Part shown: piece by piece, positions 26,665 to 36,515 of the stretch | Position numbering within the stretch: the stretch's first letter is position 1 | Layout: each line of letters opens with the position of its first letter | DNA from: Chloroflexota bacterium | GTDB taxonomy: Bacteria > Chloroflexota > Limnocylindria > P2-11E | Reading direction: 5' to 3' | Assembly: GCA_028876375.1 (NCBI GenBank) | Contig: JAGWSB010000005.1 | Span: 1-52,669 of the forward strand | DNA length: 52,669 nt | Notes under the pieces: model-generated | Told to the model about the DNA's origin: nothing | Database searches by the model: none | The model's input: only the letters and a program-made list of their open reading frames with translations | Position numbers and translations under genes: made by a program

Positions 26665-27393
26665 TCAGGAGCTCCGCCGCACTGCGGATGCCAGCGCGGG
26701 CTCGGGCGCCACGATCTCGCCGGCCGGTCCGCGGATCGTCGGCGGTCGGATGTACACCGGCTCGAGCGCGCCGGGGTCGACGACCTGCCCCGCCTCCGCG
26801 CGCGCCCAGCCGATCTCCGCCAGGTGGCCGGCGCGGCGCAGCAGCGCCGCCGTCGAGGGCACGATGGCGCGGCGGCCCAGCAGCTCGCGGAGGGCGTCCG
26901 CGGTCGCTGGGACCACGTCCCCGACGAAGACCGTCTCCATCGCGACCTCGCGCGCGAGCTCGTCGATGGAGAGGGTCCGGATCGCGCTCGTCCTCTCCCA
27001 GCGCCCGCGCCTCGTGCGGTACATGGCCGAATAGTGCTCGCCGCGGCCGGCGTCGATGAGGACGCACACGCGGCGGCGGCCGGACGCGAACGGATGGGCG
27101 ATGGCATCGCACGTCGGCACGCCCACGAGGGCCACGCCGGACCCGCGCGCCATCCCCTGGGCCGCGGCGATCCCGACGCGCAGGCCGGTGAACGAGCCCG
27201 GGCCCGTCGCGACGGCGACGCGCGTCACGTCGCGCAGCTCCGCGCCGGCGAGCGAGAGGACGCGCTCGATCGCGGGAAAGAGGTGATCGTCGTGCCTTCG
27301 GCGCGCGTGCCAGGTGTCTTCGGCCAGGATCTCGCGCCCGTCGAACAGCGCGATGGATGCGTACGCACTCGAGGTGTCGACGGCGAGGAGCAT
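26665..27393 (-). CDS. tsaB: TsaB, t6A biosynthesis dimer subunit
   Basis: A 242-residue TsaB, a TsaD-like but inactive ASKHA protein that forms the TsaBDE complex. Seen: MLLAVDTSSAYASIALFDGR, RRRHDDHLFPAIERVLSLAG, VAVATGPGSFTGLRVGIAAA and QGMARGSGVALVGVPTCDAI. The ATG at 27393 overlaps the tsaE stop by one base (TGATG). A GTG one codon earlier is an equal alternative. The C-terminus ends PEPALASAVRRSS. Confidence 0.93.
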   Translation of the reverse strand: MLLAVDTSSAYASIALFDGREILAEDTWHARRRHDDHLFPAIERVLSLAGAELRDVTRVAVATGPGSFTGLRVGIAAAQGMARGSGVALVGVPTCDAIAHPFASGRRRVCVLIDAGRGEHYSAMYRTRRGRWERTSAIRTLSIDELAREVAMETVFVGDVVPATADALRELLGRRAIVPSTAALLRRAGHLAEIGWARAEAGQVVDPGALEPVYIRPPTIRGPAGEIVAPEPALASAVRRSS

Positions 27394-27869
27394 CACGCGG
27401 CCGCCGCCTCGAGGAGCCGGCGCGCCTGGGGTCCCGCCGCCTCGAGCTTGATCTCGCGCTCGTCGCCGCCGCCGGCGCTGAGGTGGACGTCGAGCCGCTC
27501 CGCCGGCAGCAACGTCGCGACCCGGTCGGGCCACTCGATCGCGGTCACACCGCCGGACGAGAGCGCCTCGTCCCATCCGGTCGACGGCACGTCGCCCGGG
27601 GCGAGGCGATAGAGATCGACGTGGAAGAGCGGCAGGCGCCCGTCGTCGTGCTCGTGCACGATCACGAACGTCGGGCTCGTCACCGCGCGGTCGGGGACGC
27701 CGAGGCCGCGCGCGATCCCGCGCACGAGCGTCGTCTTGCCCGACCCGAGCTCGCCCCACAGCGCGACGACGTCTCCCGGCGCGGCCGCGCGGCCGATGCG
27801 CTCGCCCAGCGCCTCCGTCTCCGCGGTCGAGCGCGTGCGCACGACGGCGTCCGCGGCGGCGCGGGTCAC
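27393..27869 (-). CDS. tsaE: TsaE, t6A biosynthesis ATPase
   Basis: A 158-residue TsaE (YjeE). It powers turnover of the TsaBD complex. Walker A is GELGSGKTTLVRGIARGLGV at about residues 39-58, followed by VTSPTFVIVHEHDDGRLPLF, HVDLYRLAPGDV and VTAIEWPDRVATLLP. GTG at 27869 overlaps the preceding small membrane-protein gene (GTGA). First of the tsaE-tsaB-rimI-tsaD set. Confidence 0.94.
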   Translation of the reverse strand: MTRAAADAVVRTRSTAETEALGERIGRAAAPGDVVALWGELGSGKTTLVRGIARGLGVPDRAVTSPTFVIVHEHDDGRLPLFHVDLYRLAPGDVPSTGWDEALSSGGVTAIEWPDRVATLLPAERLDVHLSAGGGDEREIKLEAAGPQARRLLEAAAA

Positions 27870-28216
27870 GTCGCCGCTCCCGCGCGCTGATGCGCACGCC
27901 GCTCGCGCCACATCCGGAACGTGAGGCCCAGGAACGTGCCGAAGATCGCGGCCCACAAGCCCAGATAGACCTCGCGCGGGACGGCGCACACGCCGATGAT
28001 GTCGAGCCCGCTGCCGCAGCCCAGCGAGGCCGCGAGCGGCACGAAACCGAGCAGCCCGACGACGGTACGGAAGCGCTGCAGCCGCGCCATGCGCGCCTCG
28101 AATTCCGCGCGCCGGCGCGCGTCGGCCTTCTTCACCGGCACGCGCGGCGGCTGCGGCGGCTCGGGGTGGTCGGCGCGGCGGGCGTGGCGGTCGCGCCGGC
28201 GTCGGCGGGATGTCAC
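27866..28216 (-). CDS. Small two-helix membrane protein of unknown function
   Basis: A 116-residue protein. A very basic N-terminus (RRRRRDRHARR and KKADARRRAEFEARMARLQR) precedes two predicted membrane helices (about FRTVVGLLGFVPLAASLGCG and VYLGLWAAIFGTFLGLTFRM) joined by a loop with two cysteines (GCGSG and GVCAV). The GTG at 28216 is the first in-frame start after the preceding gene. The downstream overlap with tsaE (GTGA) supports it as real. No known family recognised. Confidence 0.6.
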   Translation of the reverse strand: MTSRRRRRDRHARRADHPEPPQPPRVPVKKADARRRAEFEARMARLQRFRTVVGLLGFVPLAASLGCGSGLDIIGVCAVPREVYLGLWAAIFGTFLGLTFRMWRERRAHQRAGAAT

Positions 28217-28244
28217 GAGGACATGCTGCCAGGGCCGGAGGCGA

Positions 28245-29201
28245 TCAGCGTTCGGCGTCGAAAGGAAGGACGTTCGCGGGGAGCGGATCCTCATCGGGCG
28301 ACACCGGGCGCACCGATCCATGATCGTCCGCGAGCGCGAGGAGCGGCGCCGCGGCGGACACGTCGGCGTCGTCGCGCGGCGCGAGCACGAACAGGCGAGC
28401 CGAGGATGCGTGGATCGACGCCCGCGCGCCGGCGAACGCGACGAGGGGCTCCCACACCGCCGCGGGGAGCGGGCTGGATCCGAAGCCGACGAGGCAGAGA
28501 ACAGTGGGTCGGTCGTCGAAGGACGCTCGTCCTCGCGCGTCGACGTCGTCGCCGAAGACCGTGCGCAGCCCGCCCGCGGGAGCCGCGCCCGCGACGAGCC
28601 CGCTCACGCCGCACGCGTGCGCGCGCGTGATCGCCTCCGCCGCCATGCGCGCGCCGCCGACCAGGATCCGTCCGCGAAGACGCACGTCGATCCGCCCCGG
28701 CGCGAGCGGCTCGTCCGGCGCGTCGACGCCGAGCGCGAGCTCACCGATCGCGTCGGGGCCGTAGCCGGCAAGTCCGGCGAGCGCCCAGCATTCGCCCTCG
28801 ACCGCGACGGCCGCCGCGTCGGACCGCACGACCGTCCCGTCGATCGTCGACCGCACCGTCCACTCGTCGACGACGGGGCTGACGTACATGTCCCCGTCCG
28901 AGGTGATGTGCACGAGACGCCCGTCGATCGGCGAGGTCGCGGCGCGCGCGAAGCGGCGTCCCGTCCGCGCCAGGATCGCGCCCTTGCGCACGTCGACGAC
29001 GGGACGGACGCGCAGCACGCGGTCGAGGTCGCGCGCGGCGACGCCGACGCGCCGCGCCCCATCCGCGACGTGCACCGCGGTGACGAGGCTCCCGGTGGCG
29101 ACGACGTCGCCGGCGCGCACCGAGGCGCCCTCTTCCGCGCGGCTCGCGGCGCCGACCGGCAGCGCGTGCTCGACGCTCCAGCGGTCGTATCGCCAGCTCA
29201 T
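28245..29201 (-). CDS. Uncharacterised partner of the GlmL-like protein (barrel-sandwich-like)
   Basis: A 318-residue cytoplasmic protein with no enzyme motif that I recognise. Repeated beta-rich segments of the type VRAGDVVATGSLVTAVHVAD, RKGAILARTGRRFARAATSP and DGTVVRSDAAAVAVEG resemble barrel-sandwich or lipoyl-like modules. The middle block GRILVGGARMAAEAITRAHA with GVSGLVAGAAPAGGLRTVFG looks like a glycine-rich core, and VLCLVGFGSSPLPAAVWEPL follows. From memory, Chloroflexota genomes carry a family with this pattern directly after a GlmL-like gene. Its ATG at 29201 overlaps the GlmL-like stop (ATGA), so the two probably act together. Confidence 0.6.
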   Translation of the reverse strand: MSWRYDRWSVEHALPVGAASRAEEGASVRAGDVVATGSLVTAVHVADGARRVGVAARDLDRVLRVRPVVDVRKGAILARTGRRFARAATSPIDGRLVHITSDGDMYVSPVVDEWTVRSTIDGTVVRSDAAAVAVEGECWALAGLAGYGPDAIGELALGVDAPDEPLAPGRIDVRLRGRILVGGARMAAEAITRAHACGVSGLVAGAAPAGGLRTVFGDDVDARGRASFDDRPTVLCLVGFGSSPLPAAVWEPLVAFAGARASIHASSARLFVLAPRDDADVSAAAPLLALADDHGSVRPVSPDEDPLPANVLPFDAER

Positions 29202-30496
29202 GTCGATGCCGCTTCGGATGCGGGGCTCGGGATCTCGGGCGACGCGCCGACGGACGCGAACCAGCGCGTGACCAGGGGAACGCGCTCCGCGTCGCGGAGC
29301 GGGATCGCGAGCGGCCGCGCGCGCCCGTCGAGGATGGCGCCGACGGGACCCGCGACGAGATGCGCCGCCGTCACGCCGGCGCCACTCACCTCGATCTCGC
29401 CCTCGACCGGCAGCGCGTGAAGGCCGTCACGCTCGACGCGTTCCTCGCGCGGCGCACCGGACCAGGTGACGCGCACGGTGCCGCGCCGCGCCGGGGCGAT
29501 CGGGACCGCTGCCGCGAGCGGCACGAGCGCTCCGTCCCCATAGCGCGCGATCGACGCGGGCGAGGGAAGGTCGAGCGCGTCGACGGCGACGAGGCTCGCC
29601 TGCGCCGGCGCGAGCGCGGTGAGCCGTCCGGTGAGGACCACGAGCGTCGCGGCGCGCAGCTGCGGCCCGATGCCCGCGGCGACGGCGTCGGAGACGGCGT
29701 GCGCGATGGCCTCGTGCGCGAGCGCGATCTCCACCGCCAGCGACTCTCGATCCGTGGGGACCGCACCGGGCCAGCGGGCGCGGTTGAACACGCGCTCGAG
29801 CAGGGTCGGCTGATCGACCGCCCAGGGGATCCAGCGACGGACGCGGTCGAGGCCCGCGCGCGCGACGACGCGGTCCGCGGCGCTGCCCGTACCGAGCGAT
29901 CTCACGTGCGCGGCGACCAGGCCGCCCGCGGGCTCGGCGCGGACGAGCGACGTCGACGAGCCGCTCACGTCGACGACGAGCGTCGCGGCCTGGCGGTCGG
30001 CGGCCACGCCCGTCGCCAGGTCCTCGAGCGCCTCGTCGCGAAGGACGACGCCCTCCACCGCGCGCATCTCCCGGAGTCGCGACACGGCGCGGAGCCGTCC
30101 CGTGTCGGTGCGGACGTCGGGCATGAGGTCGACCTCGAACGGCGCGAGGAGCGCCGTCGCCCGCGCGATCGCTCCGTCGTCGCCGCACGCGAGCAGCACG
30201 CGCGGCGCCGGTCGCTGCGCGCCGCATCCGAAGCGCAGCGGCTCCGCGAGGAGGACGAGCTCGTCAGCGCCCGCGTTGGCCGCGAAGGGGACGACCACGA
30301 CGTCCGGCCGCGCGTCGCGGAGCGCCTGCGCGCGCTCGCCGAAGTGCCTCACGTCGCCCGCGCGCAGCGCGAGGACGATCTCGACGCCGGCCTTGAGGAG
30401 GATGCGCCGCGTGCCCTGCTCGAGCTGCCCGGGCTGGGCGTCGAGGATCGCGACGCGAACGGGACGGCCGGCTCCGCTCTCGTCGCGCTCGGTCAC
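29198..30496 (-). CDS. GlmL/MutL-like ASKHA protein, short form
   Basis: A 432-residue protein related to the glutamate mutase L family, proposed chaperones or reactivators of B12-dependent mutases. Seen: PDVVVVPFAANAGADELVLL, the phosphate-loop-like LVVDVSGSSTSLVRAEPAGG, DRVRRWIPWAVDQPTLLERV, FNRARWPGAVPTDRESLAVE with IALAHEAIAHAVSDAV, and a C-terminal GPVGAILDGRARPLAIPLRD. Full-length relatives have an additional N-terminal nucleotide-binding half that is absent here. GTG at 30496 overlaps the hydrolase stop (GTGA). The nearby methylmalonyl-CoA mutase is a possible client. Confidence 0.65.
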   Translation of the reverse strand: MTERDESGAGRPVRVAILDAQPGQLEQGTRRILLKAGVEIVLALRAGDVRHFGERAQALRDARPDVVVVPFAANAGADELVLLAEPLRFGCGAQRPAPRVLLACGDDGAIARATALLAPFEVDLMPDVRTDTGRLRAVSRLREMRAVEGVVLRDEALEDLATGVAADRQAATLVVDVSGSSTSLVRAEPAGGLVAAHVRSLGTGSAADRVVARAGLDRVRRWIPWAVDQPTLLERVFNRARWPGAVPTDRESLAVEIALAHEAIAHAVSDAVAAGIGPQLRAATLVVLTGRLTALAPAQASLVAVDALDLPSPASIARYGDGALVPLAAAVPIAPARRGTVRVTWSGAPREERVERDGLHALPVEGEIEVSGAGVTAAHLVAGPVGAILDGRARPLAIPLRDAERVPLVTRWFASVGASPEIPSPASEAAST

Positions 30497-31206
30497 CGCG
30501 CCGGAACGCCCTCCGCCGCATGCACGAACGCGTCGAAGATGCCCCTCGCCGCCGCGTCGACCTGCTTCGTGCGCTCAGGGTGCCACTGGACGCCGACGAC
30601 CCAGCGGTGCTCCGTCGATTCGAGCGCCTCGACGATCCCGTCGTACGTCACGGTCGCTCGCACATTCTTCGTGGCGAGGCGCTCGGGGGTCACGACCTGA
30701 TGATGGCTGGAGTTGACGCGAAGGGTCTCTCCACAAGCTTGTGCGAGAAGCGAGCGGCTCTCGACGTGCACGTCATGTCGGATCGCATCTGCCTTGGTCG
30801 GATCGTCGCCTACGCTCACCCCGTCGGGCGGGTACTTCGGCGAGTGGCCGGTGCGATGCTGCTCCAGGCTTCCGCCCAGAAAGACATTGAGCACTTGGAA
30901 GCCGCGGCAGACCCCGAGAACGGGTACGTCGCGCTCGAGCGCTCGCGCGAGCAGCTCTAGCTCGAGCTCGTCGCGATCCTTGTCGATCGGTGTGGAGTGA
31001 GGATCACGGTCCTCGTGGTAGCGACCCGGATGGACGTCCTCGCCACCGCTCAGGTAGAGGGCATCGAATCGACCCGGGGGCGCATCGGACGCCGTCACTT
31101 CGATCAGATCGACGCTCGGCCTCGCGATGGACGCGACATACAGCGCGCGGGCCCTCTTGTTCCGTTCGGACTCACTACGGCCGAGCGTGAGAACGATCCG
31201 CGTCAC
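30493..31206 (-). CDS. Gamma-glutamyl-gamma-aminobutyrate hydrolase-type class I amidotransferase (PuuD-like)
   Basis: A 237-residue class I glutamine-amidotransferase-fold hydrolase. The nucleophile is C100 in DVPVLGVCRGFQVLNVFLGG, and the catalytic His-Glu is in WVVGVQWHPERTKQV. The PuuD-like block ALYLSGGEDVHPGRYHEDRD and the middle SSHHQVVTPERL support the assignment. The start is the GTG at 31206, six bases after a -10-like GATACT. It probably removes gamma-glutamyl groups from an amine or amino acid. The exact substrate is not decidable. Confidence 0.85.
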   Translation of the reverse strand: MTRIVLTLGRSESERNKRARALYVASIARPSVDLIEVTASDAPPGRFDALYLSGGEDVHPGRYHEDRDPHSTPIDKDRDELELELLARALERDVPVLGVCRGFQVLNVFLGGSLEQHRTGHSPKYPPDGVSVGDDPTKADAIRHDVHVESRSLLAQACGETLRVNSSHHQVVTPERLATKNVRATVTYDGIVEALESTEHRWVVGVQWHPERTKQVDAAARGIFDAFVHAAEGVPAR

Positions 31207-31212
31207 GTCAGC

Positions 31213-31218
31213 AGTATC
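31213..31218 (-). promoter_or_regulatory. Candidate -10 for the hydrolase/GlmL/tsa genes
   Basis: GATACT on the minus strand, six bases before the GTG at 31206, in the 46-base gap after the epimerase gene, the longest gap in the 25-gene block. Transcription would begin at or next to the start codon. No convincing -35 is present. Confidence 0.3.
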
Positions 31219-31252
31219 AGGGCGATGGCCGATCAGCGCGAGGGCGGGCCGA

Positions 31253-31677
31253 TCACCCCGCGAGCGATGCGCGGTCGATGAGCTCGATGAGCACGCCGTC
31301 GCCGGCACGCGGGTGGAGGAAGGCCACCATCCCCTCGATCCCCCGGCGCGGCTCGCGGTCGATGAGCTCGGTGCCCGCGGCCGCGAGGTCGCGCAGGACG
31401 CGCGCGAGGTCGTCGACCGCGAAGCACACGTGGTGCAGCGTCGGGCGGCCGCGCTCGGCGAGGAACCGCGCGACGCCGCTCACGTCGTCGAGCGGCTCGA
31501 TGAGCTCGATGCGCGCCGCTCCGCCCGTGAGCACGACGGCGCGCACCGCCTGGTCGGGGAGGTCGCGCACCAGGCCGGCGCGCAGACCCAGCACGTCGGT
31601 GTAGAGAGGCCGCGCAGCGGCGACCGACGGAACGACGATCCCGACGTGGTGGAGCTCGGACCCGGCGACGAGCGGCG

Positions 31678-31681
<4 letters not shown>
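31253..31681 (-). CDS. mce: Methylmalonyl-CoA epimerase
   Basis: A 142-residue vicinal-oxygen-chelate enzyme that interconverts the (2S) and (2R) forms of methylmalonyl-CoA. Seen: [20 protein letters not shown] with the first metal histidine, [40 protein letters not shown] with the second histidine, and [15 protein letters not shown] at the end. GTG at 31681 overlaps the mutase stop (GTGA). Together with the mutase and carboxylase it completes propionyl-CoA oxidation to succinyl-CoA. Confidence 0.93.
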
Positions 31682-33303
<1,622 letters not shown>

Positions 33304-33329
33304 GCTCACGCGGGCGATGGTACGGGCGG

Positions 33330-34532
33330 TCAGTCGGGACGGAGGACGAGATCGCCCTCCGGGCGCATCGCCGCGCGCGAGAAGGGCAGCGCCCTCTCCG
33401 CGCCGATCTCCCACAGCGGCGCCTGGTCGCGGTAGTGAGGCGACGCGCGCTGCCCGGACACACCCTCGGAGAGGACGAGCTTCGAGGTATCGACCTCGGC
33501 GAGATCGACGATGAGGCGGGCGCCCGTCGATCCCGCCGGCGGAACGCCGAGCAGGAGGCGCATCGCCTCGGTGTCGATGCCGCGCGCCTCTCCGAGAGGG
33601 GCGGTGAGCGCGGCGGCGCGCGCCGGACCGCCGATGATCGCGGCCCGGTCCACGGGGACGATCGCCGTGCGTCCGCGCTCGGTCGCTCCCGCATGACCCT
33701 GGAGGTCGGCGACGCAGGCCGCGACCGCCGAGCGGAACATCGCGGAAGTGAAGCCGCTCGCGCTCACCGCGGTCGAGCCCTGAAGGATGCCGTCGACCGT
33801 CGCGACCGGGTCCGGACCGGGACGCACGGACGGCGCGAGCGCCCACGCCACCCAGCCGTTGTGGCCGGCGACGATGCCGGGGACGCCGGGCAGCGAAACG
33901 CCGACCGCGTGGACGTCACCGCCCGCGATCCCGATCTCGTACCAGCCGGGCTTCGGCATGTCGTCGTAGAGGTCGGCGGCGAGGATGGGCATGCCCTTGA
34001 GCGTGCGCGCCGCCGGCGCGATCGCGCACACGCTGCGGGGCCGCAGGAGCTCGAGGTACCAGCTCGCGACCGCGAGTGAGTCGGCCGCCTCCCAAGCCGG
34101 CGGATCGCGCCCCGCGAGGACCAGCTCGCCGGGCAGCGCGCGTGCATCGGCGTACTGCGAGATGAGCTTGCTCACGCCCTGCGCATACGCGTCGAGCGCG
34201 TCGCGCAGCGCCGGCGACGCCCGCGCGACCTGCTGCTGCGCCGTCGCGCCGAGGCGCGAGCGCGCCTCCACGCGTAGGGCGTCCATCTGCGCGAGGCGGT
34301 CCTGCGCGGTGACGTACCCCTGCAGGAAGTAGAGGTCGTGAAGGTCGCGCGCGTACACGTGCGCTGTCCCGAGGTCGTCCCGCACGACCTCCGCCTGCTG
34401 GTGGAGGCCGAGGAAGCGGTAGTGCCCGGACCTCGTCGGGAGCGGACGGTAGAAGAGGTCCCCCAAGAGCACGCCGGCCATCGCGGCGACGAACGCGAGC
34501 GCGACGACGACGACGCGCGCCGCGCGCCGCAT
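33330..34532 (-). CDS. Short penicillin-acylase (S45 Ntn-hydrolase)-like protein
   Basis: A 400-residue protein with an N-terminal membrane anchor or signal ([20 protein letters not shown]). Next come the S45 alpha-chain motifs [40 protein letters not shown] and EARSRLGA. A serine at about residue 167 ([20 protein letters not shown]) aligns with the nucleophile of penicillin acylases, which normally begins [26 protein letters not shown] and [15 protein letters not shown] follow. At 400 residues it is about half the usual size and lacks most of the beta chain. Activity and maturation are uncertain. ATG at 34532, one base after the carrier-protein stop. Confidence 0.75.
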   Translation of the reverse strand: MRRAARVVVVALAFVAAMAGVLLGDLFYRPLPTRSGHYRFLGLHQQAEVVRDDLGTAHVYARDLHDLYFLQGYVTAQDRLAQMDALRVEARSRLGATAQQQVARASPALRDALDAYAQGVSKLISQYADARALPGELVLAGRDPPAWEAADSLAVASWYLELLRPRSVCAIAPAARTLKGMPILAADLYDDMPKPGWYEIGIAGGDVHAVGVSLPGVPGIVAGHNGWVAWALAPSVRPGPDPVATVDGILQGSTAVSASGFTSAMFRSAVAACVADLQGHAGATERGRTAIVPVDRAAIIGGPARAAALTAPLGEARGIDTEAMRLLLGVPPAGSTGARLIVDLAEVDTSKLVLSEGVSGQRASPHYRDQAPLWEIGAERALPFSRAAMRPEGDLVLRPD

Positions 34533-34533
34533 C

Positions 34534-35034
34534 TCAGGCCGGCTCGTCGACGAGGACCGCGATGAGCGCACCGCTCTCGACCTTCGCGCCCGCCCGCGCG
34601 GCGATGCGCTGCACCTTCCCGCGCGCCGGCGCGCGCAGCTCGTTCTCCATCTTCATCGCCTCGAGCGTCGCGAGGGCCGCGTTCCGCTCCACGACGTCGC
34701 CCTCGGCGACGTGGACGGCCTTGAGCAGCCCGGGCATCGGGGCGCGTACCTCGTGCCGCGCGCCGCCGACGGACGCGCGGTCGCCGCGCGCGGCGAGGGT
34801 GCGCTCGTCGACGGCCGTCACCACGACCTCCGTGTCGTCGACCCGCATCCGCGGCGGATCGCCGCCGAGGAGCGCGATCTCGTGCGAGCTGCCCTCGACG
34901 ATCACGGACCAGTGCCGCGCCGGAACGATCTCGCGCACCTCGTGCGCGACGACGCGTCCCTCGACGAGCAGCCGCCCATCGGGTGATGCCTCGACGTGGA
35001 CGGTGCGCGCGCCGACCCGCACCTCGTACCTCAC
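34534..35034 (-). CDS. Biotin carboxyl carrier protein of the acyl-CoA carboxylase
   Basis: A 166-residue protein. The biotinylation lysine is K128 in ALATLEAMKMENELRAPARG. The preceding beta-rich 90 residues (VRYEVRVGARTVHVEASPDG and HWSVIVEGSSHEIALLGG) look like the BT-type linking domain found in propionyl-CoA carboxylase alpha chains, so this seems to be the second half of a split alpha chain. GTG start at 35034 inside a GTGA overlap with the biotin carboxylase gene. Confidence 0.92.
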   Translation of the reverse strand: MRYEVRVGARTVHVEASPDGRLLVEGRVVAHEVREIVPARHWSVIVEGSSHEIALLGGDPPRMRVDDTEVVVTAVDERTLAARGDRASVGGARHEVRAPMPGLLKAVHVAEGDVVERNAALATLEAMKMENELRAPARGKVQRIAARAGAKVESGALIAVLVDEPA

Positions 35035-36515
35035 TCGAGCGCCTCCGCGCGCGCGGCGGCCGCCCACGGGCTCCGCGCCGGATCCGCCGCCGGATGCGCG
35101 TGCGTCGCGCGCGCCGCGAGGACCGCGGCGATCGCCGCCGCGATGGTCTGGCGGTCGTCGAGCTCGGGCTCGGGCGGCGGCCAGTGCTCGCCCACGTAGC
35201 CGGTGTCGTAGCGGCCGGCGACGAAATCGGCTTCGGCGAGGACGTGCGCGTGGAAGGGCAGGCTCGTGGGAAGACCGCCCACGAGCGTCTCGCGCAGCGC
35301 CCGCCGCATGCGCGCCAGCGCTTCCGCCCGGTCGCGGCCGTGCGCCACGACCTTCGCGATCAAGGGGTCGTACTCGTCGGGCACCCAGGTCCCGAGCTCG
35401 AGCGCGGAGTCGACGCGGATCCCCGGACCGGACGGCAGGCGCAGCAGGTCGACGCGCCCGCCCGCGGGGAGGAAGCCGGCGCGCGCGTCCTCGGCGGTGA
35501 CGCGGCACTCGATGGCCGCGCCGTGGCGCACCACCTCGTCCTGCGCGAAGGGCAGCCGCTCCCCCGCCGCGACGCGCAGCTGAAGCGCGACGAGGTCGAG
35601 GCCCGTCGCCAGCTCGGTGACGGGGTGCTCCACCTGTAGCCGCGTGTTCACCTCGAGGAACACGAACGTACCGTCGGGCGCGACGAGGAACTCGCACGTG
35701 CCGGCGTTCACGTATCGGGCGGCCCGCGCGATCCGCAGCGCGGCATCGGCGAGCCGCGCGCGAAGGTCGTCGTCGACCGACGGGCCGGGCGTCTCCTCGA
35801 TGAGCTTCTGATGGCGGCGCTGCACGCTGCAGTCGCGCTCGCCGAGCCAGCGGACCTCGCCGGCCTCGTCCGCGAGGATCTGCATCTCCACGTGCCGGCC
35901 GTGCTCGATGTACCGCTCGATGAGGAGCGCCGGCGCGCCGAACGCCGTCTGGGCCTCGCCCGTCGCTCCGCGCCAGGCGTCGGCGAGATCCTCCGCCGCG
36001 CGGACGATGCGCATGCCTTTCCCTCCGCCGCCGCCCGCCGGCTTCAGGAGGATGGGATAGCCGACGCGGTCGCACACCTCGCGCGCCGCGGCGACGTCGG
36101 TGACGGGGTCCATCGTCCCCTGCGCGACGGGCACGCCAACGGATGCCGCGATGCGGCGCGCCTCGGTCTTCGAGCCGAGGGAGCGCTGCACGCTCGCGGG
36201 CGGCCCGACGAAGACCAGGCCGGTGTCCGCGACGGCCTGCGCGAAGTCGGCGTTCTCGGAGAGGAACCCGTACCCCGGGTGCACCGCCTCGCAGCCCGTG
36301 CGCTTCGCCGTCTCGACGAGCCGCTCGATGCGAAGGTACGACGCGCTCGGCGCGGCCGTCCCGATCAGGAACGCCTCGTCGGCCATCCGCACGTGCATCG
36401 CCGTGCGGTCGACGTCGCTGTACACGGCGACCGTGCGGATGCCCATCTCGCGGCAGGCGCGAATGACGCGGACCGCGATCTCACCGCGGTTCGCGACCAG
36501 GACCTTATGCAGCAC
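35031..36515 (-). CDS. accC: Biotin carboxylase subunit of an acyl-CoA carboxylase
   Basis: A 494-residue ATP-grasp enzyme that carboxylates biotin. Seen: KVLVANRGEIAVRVIRACRE, GYGFLSENADFAQAVADTGL, the glycine-rich loop LLKPAGGGGGKGMRIVRAAE, HVEMQILADEAGEVRWLGER, QKLIEETPGPSVDD, LEVNTRLQVEHPVTELATGL and IECRVTAEDARAGFLPA. It shares a base with the carboxyltransferase stop (GTG start at 36515, TAGTG). It is probably dedicated to the adjacent propionyl-CoA-type enzyme but could also serve acetyl-CoA carboxylase. Confidence 0.94.
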   Translation of the reverse strand: MLHKVLVANRGEIAVRVIRACREMGIRTVAVYSDVDRTAMHVRMADEAFLIGTAAPSASYLRIERLVETAKRTGCEAVHPGYGFLSENADFAQAVADTGLVFVGPPASVQRSLGSKTEARRIAASVGVPVAQGTMDPVTDVAAAREVCDRVGYPILLKPAGGGGGKGMRIVRAAEDLADAWRGATGEAQTAFGAPALLIERYIEHGRHVEMQILADEAGEVRWLGERDCSVQRRHQKLIEETPGPSVDDDLRARLADAALRIARAARYVNAGTCEFLVAPDGTFVFLEVNTRLQVEHPVTELATGLDLVALQLRVAAGERLPFAQDEVVRHGAAIECRVTAEDARAGFLPAGGRVDLLRLPSGPGIRVDSALELGTWVPDEYDPLIAKVVAHGRDRAEALARMRRALRETLVGGLPTSLPFHAHVLAEADFVAGRYDTGYVGEHWPPPEPELDDRQTIAAAIAAVLAARATHAHPAADPARSPWAAAARAEALE

